64,000 nt of DNA. It comes from Blastobasis lacticolella (Eukaryota; Arthropoda; Insecta; Lepidoptera; Blastobasidae). The notes under the pieces are model-generated. The model ran no database searches, was not told the DNA's origin, and saw only the letters and a list, made by a program, of their open reading frames with translations. Numbering within the stretch: position 1 is the first letter of the stretch; every line of letters starts with the position of its first letter. Shown in pieces: positions 58,440-64,000 of the stretch. The position numbers and the translations under genes are program-made. The stretch spans positions 11,610,001-11,674,000 of the forward strand of contig LR990060.1 in assembly GCA_905147135.1 (NCBI GenBank), written 5' to 3'.

Positions 58440-58592
58440 TCATAATATCAGCCTAAAGACGCCCACTGCTGGGCATAGGCCTCCCCCAGAGATCTCCACA
58501 AAAGCCGGTCCTGTGCCTTCCGCATCCAGCTGGTACCCGCGATCTTTACCAGGTCGTCGGTCCACCTTGTGGGAGGCCTACCCACGCCTAAA
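58440..58592 (-). mobile_element. RTE-like LINE 3' fragment
   Basis: ATCAGCCTAAAGACGCCCAC to TGTGGGAGGCCTACCCACGC. CACGCCT occurs on both sides (58433-58439 and just after 58585), a probable target-site duplication. It lies in the intron between the copied exons 10 and 11. Confidence 0.65.
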
Positions 58593-58749
58593 CCTCAGAA
58601 AATCTATACAAACCAATACAGCAATAGTTCAACCACGCCATACCTTTAGGATGCCGCTTGCTCTCGAAGAATATCCTCTTATCTGATGAGGTACTGTCGG
58701 GGCTGGATGGACTCGAGGGACTCGTGTTCGTGAAGAGAGCTGTTGAAAA

Positions 58750-59061
58750 GGAGCTACGTTAGGAAACTAAACTTTAACCGTGGGTCTACAGTCAATTTGT
58801 TTTCCCGCTGACCTTATGCAATAGAGTTTTCAAATTAGGAATTTCTTTAGAGATTAAAAAAATACATGCGAATAAAGTTTCGGACAAATTGACGATCATG
58901 CGCTAGCCTGAATGTGAGGTTTTCAATTTGACGGTTATAGAAAAAAAAACAAGTTTTATCTCCTTGTAAATAGATGTCGTTGTACTCAACTCTTATGTCA
59001 AGTTTGTTTTAAGAGTTAGGCAGGAGGAAACTTCACTCAAGTCACGTCGTAAGTTGAGTAT
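58750..59061. other. Intron of the inverted copy
   Basis: AT-rich sequence between the copied exons 9 and 10; nothing else recognised. Confidence 0.35.
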
Positions 59062-59245
59062 AGCTAGCCCATGTTGCTATATGATCATAAACCCAATAAA
59101 CATTGTCATGATTAATAAATATCCAGACAGTCCTTGTCCAGTGTTATTGGTCCTTGTGTTGTTTGACATATTAGCACCGAATTGCGCCATCTATTGACGA
59201 TAACAAAAAATATTTTTTAAATGTCATCTTGGAAACCTCTCATTG
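59062..59245. repeat. Right arm of the inverted repeat pair
   Basis: AGCTAGCCCATGTTG, GCGCCATCTATTGACGATAA and TTTAAATGTCATCTTGGAA are the complements of the left arm at 56930-57070. The pair encloses the copied exons 10 and 11 with the 94-bp array. Confidence 0.65.
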
Positions 59246-59582
59246 ACCTTTAAATTGACCTGAGCGTAAAGCAGTATCCTGGCTTACAACTGTACAAAAT
59301 AAAAAAAACGATTTATTTCAGACAATGTCCATATTTGAGTTCGTAAAAACATTCATGGCTTACGAACTGCATTAGTAAATTACTCCATTAGTAAAATACA
59401 GACTCACCCAAAACATTCTGATTGGGCTTCACGTACGCGAAGTTGACATCAGTGACGCGCGTCAAGAGCTCCTTCTTGAGGAACGCCCGAATCCGCTCCA
59501 GGAACGTCAGGATGTACACGTCTATCTGATGGTTGGACACCTTCCAGACACCCAGCCCTGTTAGTAGTATTGGAGCACATTA

Positions 59583-59910
59583 ATAATCATCTTGGCGTTA
59601 ATGTCCCGGGTGTGCTCTCGCGCACGTGGGCCCGGGGTCCGCCTTCACCATGATCCAGGTTCTGGCAGATCAGAAATTACAGTGGAGCGACTGCTATCAT
59701 ACCTGACCAGATTAGATAATGGTTACACATTCAGTCGTCTGAATATGCAGGTTTCATCACGATTTCTTTACGCATCGTAAGAGGTTCGGTTAGTATATAA
59801 CTAATGTACATAACTCAGAAAAGTTATTGCTACACGGCCGCAGTGGGATTCGAACCCAGTACCTTTCGCTTACGAGTCGTATACCTTAACCACTCGGCCA
59901 CCGACGCTCC
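59583..59910 (-). mobile_element. SINE-S1, full, with 13-bp target-site duplication
   Basis: TTGGAGCACATTA flanks it at 59570-59582 and 59911-59923, fixing its length at 328 bases. The head (minus strand) reads GTCGGTGGCCGAGTGGTTAA with B box GGTTCGAATCC. It lies about 25 bases upstream of the copied exon 9. Confidence 0.9.
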
Positions 59911-60007
59911 TTGGAGCACATTAAAGGCAATATAAATGTGCATTAAAAACACAAATTGGATCCAGCAACAGCTTGGATTATAAAAGTATATTGGAGTCAT
60001 CGTCATG

Positions 60008-60259
60008 GCCGTGTGGTGTCCGGTTGAGTAGAATAGCATCAACCCCTTACACTCGTGGGTGTCGTACGAAGCGACTAATGTTTGCGAGGCAAAAAATGTC
60101 TCCGTAGGCCGGAAAATGGGCAGCAGCGTTTTCTATTGTTATATTTATAAGACTGCGATCTCCAACCTGCCTGCCAAGCGTGGAGATTATGGCAATACTC
60201 TCCCCTTTAGTGGGAGAGTAGTCCTGCAGTGGACTGTTACGGGCTGTGATGATGATGAT
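60008..60259 (+). mobile_element. RepA copy with diverged target-site duplication
   Basis: Flanks ATTGGAGTCATCGTC and ATTGAAGTCATTTCGTC are alike. The element runs GCCGTGTGGTGTCCGG to GGGCTGTGATGATGATG. Confidence 0.75.
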
Positions 60260-60299
60260 TGAAGTCATTTCGTCGCGTGTTGCGTAAGCCCCAAGGATA

Positions 60300-60430
60300 C
60301 CCTAAATCTGACGGTATCAGGAAAGAGACCCCGAGGGCGGCTTAAGAAGCGATGGATTGACATCGCTGAGTCTGATGCGAGAGTCAATGACTTGCGACGC
60401 AAGGATACCGAAGACTAGGCGAAGTGGAGA
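60300..60430 (+). mobile_element. RTE-like LINE C-terminal fragment
   Basis: GACGGTATCAGGAAAGAGAC then the frame [20 protein letters not shown] with a stop a few codons later. Confidence 0.65.
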
Positions 60431-60654
60431 AGAAACATTGGCGTATCTAGGGCTATATTCCAGGGGGGGCTGGCCCCTGGGTAGCCGATGAAGCCGAGTC
60501 GAACCCAAGCCATAAAAGGCTTTACCTTGTCGCGGTAACGTAATGTCATACTTCAAATATTTGAATAGTAAACTGCATTAAACTCTCATATGAATGTATA
60601 TAAAGCTTTTTAGCCACAAGGAATAATTAGCTTTGTATCGCCGTATCGTGATAT

Positions 60655-61830
60655 AATCATCAGCCGGAAGACGCTCACTGCTGGGCATAGGCTTCCCCCA
60701 GAGAACTCCACAAAGACCGGTCCTGGGCCGTCCGCATCCTCATCGGTCCACCTTGTGGGTAGCGTATCCACGCTGCGTCTGCCGGTACGTGCTCGCGACT
60801 AAAGAACTGTACAGTCACGTCGGCCATCTGTTTCGCAAGCTATTTACACTGCCCACTGTCACTTTATAAGCTTAGCAATCCTTCGGGCTATGTCGGTGAC
60901 CTTAGTTGAGACTCCGAGCATAGCCCTTTCCATTGCCCTTTGGGTGACAGTGGAATTTCTTATAAGGCCCACAGTAAGCGGCAACGTCTCAGTTCTGAAG
61001 GTTCCGTTCACTGGCAACACACACTGGTCACCTTCTTTTTGAGATACTGCGGTAATTTGGAAGAAAATATATGGCGTAGCTTCTCAAACGCAGCCCGACC
61101 GAGTTGGATTCGTAGATTGACCTCTTTCTCGAAATTTGACCTACCTAGCTGGCCTATTTGTCCTAGGTAGTTTAGACGCCAACAACTTCAAGTGAAGCGC
61201 CTCCAACTGTCACTGGAGTAGGCACAACGTGGACATTTGACACAATTTTCATGTTTTCCAAGTTCATTTTAGGATCTACTTGTTGAGAGGCACTACAGAG
61301 GACATTGCAAATTTTTCCCAAGTCTTCCAGGGTTTTCATAACTATGATATCGTCAGCAAATCTAAGGCGAGAGATGAAAGGTCCGTCCCAGTCTAGAAGC
61401 CTTAAGACATCCTCCAAAGCAGCGGTGAACAACTTCGGTGATATGACATCAACTTGTCTAACTCCTCGTTGCTGCTGAATAGGCTCTGTAGTCTTGTCCT
61501 GGAGACGAACTGACATAGTGGCGTTTTCGTACAAACACTTCAGTGCTTCGATATATCGATATTCAATTTGGCACCGCTCTGGAGACTGGAGCACCGCCCA
61601 GGTTACGATCGAATCGAAGGCTTTCTCATAGTCCACAAATGCCAAGCATAATGTCCGGTTATACTCTTCGGTCTGCTGTATAACCTGCCGCAGCGTATGT
61701 ATGTGATCTAGGGTACTAAAACCTTTTCGGAACCCGGCTTGATCGGGAGGCTGGAAGTCCTCAAATCTGCGTGCGAGAATTCGTAATGACTCTCGAAAAC
61801 AGCTTATACGCATGAAACTCAGAAAACAGT
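60655..61830 (-). mobile_element. RTE-like LINE with reverse transcriptase fragment, 5' truncated
   Basis: An open frame of 213 codons (61172-61813) encodes RT blocks: QAGFRKGFSTLDHI, LAFVDYEKAFDSI (block A), RGVRQVDVISPKLFTAALED (usually GVRQGD) and LRFADDIIVM (block C, FADD). Downstream on the minus strand, 60655-61171 holds the decayed C-terminus shared with 26828-27230. The upstream endonuclease is missing. Confidence 0.85.
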
Positions 61831-62411
61831 ATGTATGTATGTAAACTCCTTATTGCGTATAACTACATAAAGAACAATAACAAAAGAAAATAAATATACA
61901 TTGCAAAGGCGGGCTTATCCCACAATGGGATTTCTTCCAGCTACCTTACCTTGGATAGTCCGAAATGACCTATTTAACGAGCGGTGGTAGCAATATCGAG
62001 TATTGTGCGAATTTAAAGTTAACTATAACGTCATTATTACTTAATAAATATACAGTCATTGGTACATAGCGGTCCTGGGGTTCGAAATCGCTACCTCTCG
62101 CTTACGAATCGGACTTATTAACTATTAGCTCACCGACGCTCACTACAGGCCGGTAACGAATGCACAGCGGCCAGTTTCGGTTTCGCATTAATTACTCATA
62201 CTCATGCGACAGATATAAAAAGCATGACGTGTAGGTTTCTAATCTTATCAATCGCTATATAATACTTATCAATATGATGAAACTAACGTGGGTTGAGATT
62301 GGCTACAAAAACTATTTTTAGTATTAGTATAATGCTGTTTACGGTGATGTGTAGTTTGAAGACAAACAATTGACTTTTTTTAACTTGAAAGTTTAATAGT
62401 AAGAAGACGTC
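61831..62411. other. Upstream region of the F-box gene
   Basis: A decayed SINE-S1 head is at about 62080-62140 (antisense, GCTACCTCTCGCTTACGAAT). GGGCTTATCCCACAATGGGA near 61911 is also present in inverted form near 27645. The last 250 bases probably hold the F-box promoter. Confidence 0.4.
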
Positions 62412-63689
62412 ATGGGTTCTACTGCAGTGAACAATTTGCCCGATGAAATTCTGCAGGATATTTTTATACGTTTGAGTGGCAAGGATATCTTGAATATAAG
62501 AAGAGTTTGCTGTCGCTGGCAAAGCGTGGTGGACAACTTCACTGAGAAGTTCTGGAAGAGATTGTGCTCCAGAGATTACGCGAGCATATATGAAGATGGC
62601 TACCGGGTATCAGGGCTGAATTGGCGGGAACTGTATAACTCTTTCTCTCTCTGGGAAAATGTGGCTGATGCAGAAGTTGGAGTCTCCCTAGAACCGGTTG
62701 GGGAGTTGCATGAAATCCATGTGCTAAAAAATAGTGTTATCTCTTTTCCCAAAGCCTGTAAAGCTGATCAAAAACCAGAATATTACGATACAATCGTATA
62801 TTACGACGTGAAGACGCGAAATGAGATCAACAGAATAACGTACGACGAAGGTTTTTACAAATATGAAGAAAATGATGATATAATAGTTTTTGAAATTGAA
62901 GAAGATACCAAAATTCGAGTTGTACCTAAAGTGAAAGAAGACAAATATGTTAACTTGATTGTGAAGCCACACAGACACTGGCTGCTTTTAGGCAATGAGA
63001 TATTTTATCAAACAGAGAATGACGTAAGAACTACTACAACGTTCTGTAGGATGAGAGTGATAATCGACGACAAAGATGTGCGCTACGAAAATAGTGAACT
63101 AGCGAAAGGTAATTGGGACCTTTGGGATAACTTGGACGTCAAATACGTTGGCGATAAAACGTATGTGTTTGAAGGTTACGAGGAATTCGGCGACGTTTAC
63201 ATAGCGGACATTGAAAATGAGTGCAGAATAGTATGCGGTTTACAGCATTTGGACACATCCGGTATTTTAGAAACAATAAAAAAATATGGATTTAGCTGGA
63301 GCAATCCGAAAATATTTTTCTGGCTGACCTGTTGTTTTAGTAGGAATTGGGAAAAAACGACATTCTGCATTGGTTCTGAATTATTGGCGTCTCCGCTAAC
63401 ATACAGCTCACATATATTTACTGGTACCAGACAACCCAAGGCTGTTCCGGGAATAGTCCATATCTTTCTTAACGCTTCTAATAATCTTAAACTCCATGAA
63501 CTAGAACCCACACTATCTATTAATATAGATGATTCTGTTCCGGAAAATATAGTACATTGTCGTAGATATCCAAATGATAATTATCTTAATCAGCTAGAGG
63601 TGATTGAAACTGTTAACGGACATAAGCTGCTTTTAGTTTACTGTCAGAGGTTGATCATAATTGATATCACTCATAAGGACTACAAGTAA
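62412..63689 (+). CDS. F-box protein, substrate receptor-like
   Basis: One exon, 425 residues. Residues 7-52 are an F-box (NLPDEILQDIFIRLSGKDIL, NIRRVCCRWQSVVDNF, KFWKRLC). It should bind Skp1 and present a target to a Cullin-1 ubiquitin ligase. The remaining part is beta-rich with repeated Trp/Tyr/Asp segments (YYDVKTRNEINRITYDEGFY, YVFEGYEEFGDVYIADIENE). This could be a propeller-like substrate domain, but no WD or kelch signature is clear. The start is the first methionine, five residues before the F-box core. Being intronless among split genes, it may have arisen by retroposition or belong to an expanded family. No specific orthologue name can be given. Confidence 0.85.
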   Translation: MGSTAVNNLPDEILQDIFIRLSGKDILNIRRVCCRWQSVVDNFTEKFWKRLCSRDYASIYEDGYRVSGLNWRELYNSFSLWENVADAEVGVSLEPVGELHEIHVLKNSVISFPKACKADQKPEYYDTIVYYDVKTRNEINRITYDEGFYKYEENDDIIVFEIEEDTKIRVVPKVKEDKYVNLIVKPHRHWLLLGNEIFYQTENDVRTTTTFCRMRVIIDDKDVRYENSELAKGNWDLWDNLDVKYVGDKTYVFEGYEEFGDVYIADIENECRIVCGLQHLDTSGILETIKKYGFSWSNPKIFFWLTCCFSRNWEKTTFCIGSELLASPLTYSSHIFTGTRQPKAVPGIVHIFLNASNNLKLHELEPTLSINIDDSVPENIVHCRRYPNDNYLNQLEVIETVNGHKLLLVYCQRLIIIDITHKDYK

Positions 63690-63743
63690 GCAGTAAAATG
63701 TGCTACGTCAGGGCTCGAGGCAGACTAGACACAGATGTAGGTA

Positions 63744-63749
63744 AATAAA
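63744..63749 (+). other. Likely poly(A) signal of the F-box gene
   Basis: AATAAA lies 55 bases after the stop; a second overlaps at about 63755. Confidence 0.55.
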
Positions 63750-63799
63750 AACATAAATAAAAAAAATTCGTACCCGAAGATATAGCTTTTTACTTCATT

Positions 63800-64000
63800 C
63801 ATGTGTGAATCTATATATGAAAGTCGTGTTAGTTACACTATTTGTGTTTCACTTTTTACAACTCAAGAACGGCTAAACCGATTTGGCTGAAAATTGGTGG
63901 GGAGGTAGCTTAGAACCAGGAGACGGACGTAGGATCTTTTTTATCCTATTTTTTTTAAACAATAATACAATTGTTGTTTCCAAATGGATCTCATTTGAGG
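63800..64000. repeat. Unclassified interspersed repeat, runs off the window
   Basis: AACTCAAGAACGGCTAAACC, GATTTGGCTGAAAATTGGTG and AGGAGACGGACGTAGGATC resemble a repeat I recall as widespread in butterfly and moth genomes. The class is not assignable here. Confidence 0.4.

Larger units (their letters stand above)
56440..59557 (-). pseudogene. Inverted partial copy (exons 9-12) of the 20624-31452 gene
   Basis: Four exons in gene order on the minus strand: 59408-59557, 58644-58739, 58023-58146 and 56440-56608. They are 150, 96, 124 and 169 bases; the parent's exons 9-12 are 150, 90, 124 and 169. Acceptors and donors are all intact and the frame is open to the TAG stop, with two extra codons in the second exon (NTSPSSPSSPDST). 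Differences from the parent are scattered and conservative (GLGVWKVSNHQIDVYILTF, SGQKVRVAGREGVKSLGE). Introns are also related, for example GTATGGCGTG and AGGTTTAGGCGTG after the second exon, so this is a DNA-level duplication and not a retrocopy. Exons 1-8 are not found up to 62 kb. It is probably a 5'-truncated pseudogene, but it could be transcribed as a 3' cassette. The third exon is extended by the 94-bp array. Confidence 0.8.

Noticed and set aside
60655..61830. Functional reverse transcriptase gene
   Set aside because: The 5' part is missing, the downstream part has stops and shifts, and block D and the endonuclease are not intact.

Overview
The window looks like moth or butterfly (Lepidoptera) nuclear DNA. 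Genes are split by GT-AG introns. Spacers are AT-rich with many GTAGGTA/TAGGTACC words. Introns and spacers are packed with short tRNA-derived SINEs, foldback or TIR elements and 5'-truncated non-LTR retrotransposons. I cannot name the species.

Layout. 893-7362 (+) is the 3' part of a ferric-chelate reductase 1-like cytochrome b561 gene; its DOMON half would lie left of the window. 8498-10075 (-) is an intronless DNA polymerase epsilon subunit 2 gene, head to head with LSm6 (10492-10927, +), with an E2F-type site in the shared promoter. Two small secreted-peptide genes follow on the minus strand (11580-12009 and 14195-15532). 20624-31452 (+) is a 12-exon gene for a 544-residue protein of unknown function (DUF4804-like from memory). 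32-42 kb is a gene-poor block of repeats. 42487-52180 (+) is an 11-exon patatin-type phospholipase gene (PNPLA8, iPLA2-gamma-like) with an intact Ser/Asp dyad. 62412-63689 (+) is an intronless F-box gene.

The most unusual locus is 56440-59557 (-). It is an inverted, intron-containing copy of the last four exons of the 20.6-31.5 kb gene, about 25 kb from the end of its parent. All four exon frames and splice sites are intact, but exons 1-8 are absent. The 3' end of its third exon, with its splice donor and a piece of intron, has been amplified into ten near-identical 94-bp copies. A pair of inverted repeats flanks the array and the neighbouring exon.

The genes do not form a pathway. POLE2 (replication) and LSm6 (RNA processing) may share a promoter. 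The rest appear independently placed. Exon boundaries were found by reading frame continuity, splice sites and similarity to remembered families. Element boundaries not marked by target-site duplications are approximate. Class names for repeats are inferences from structure.
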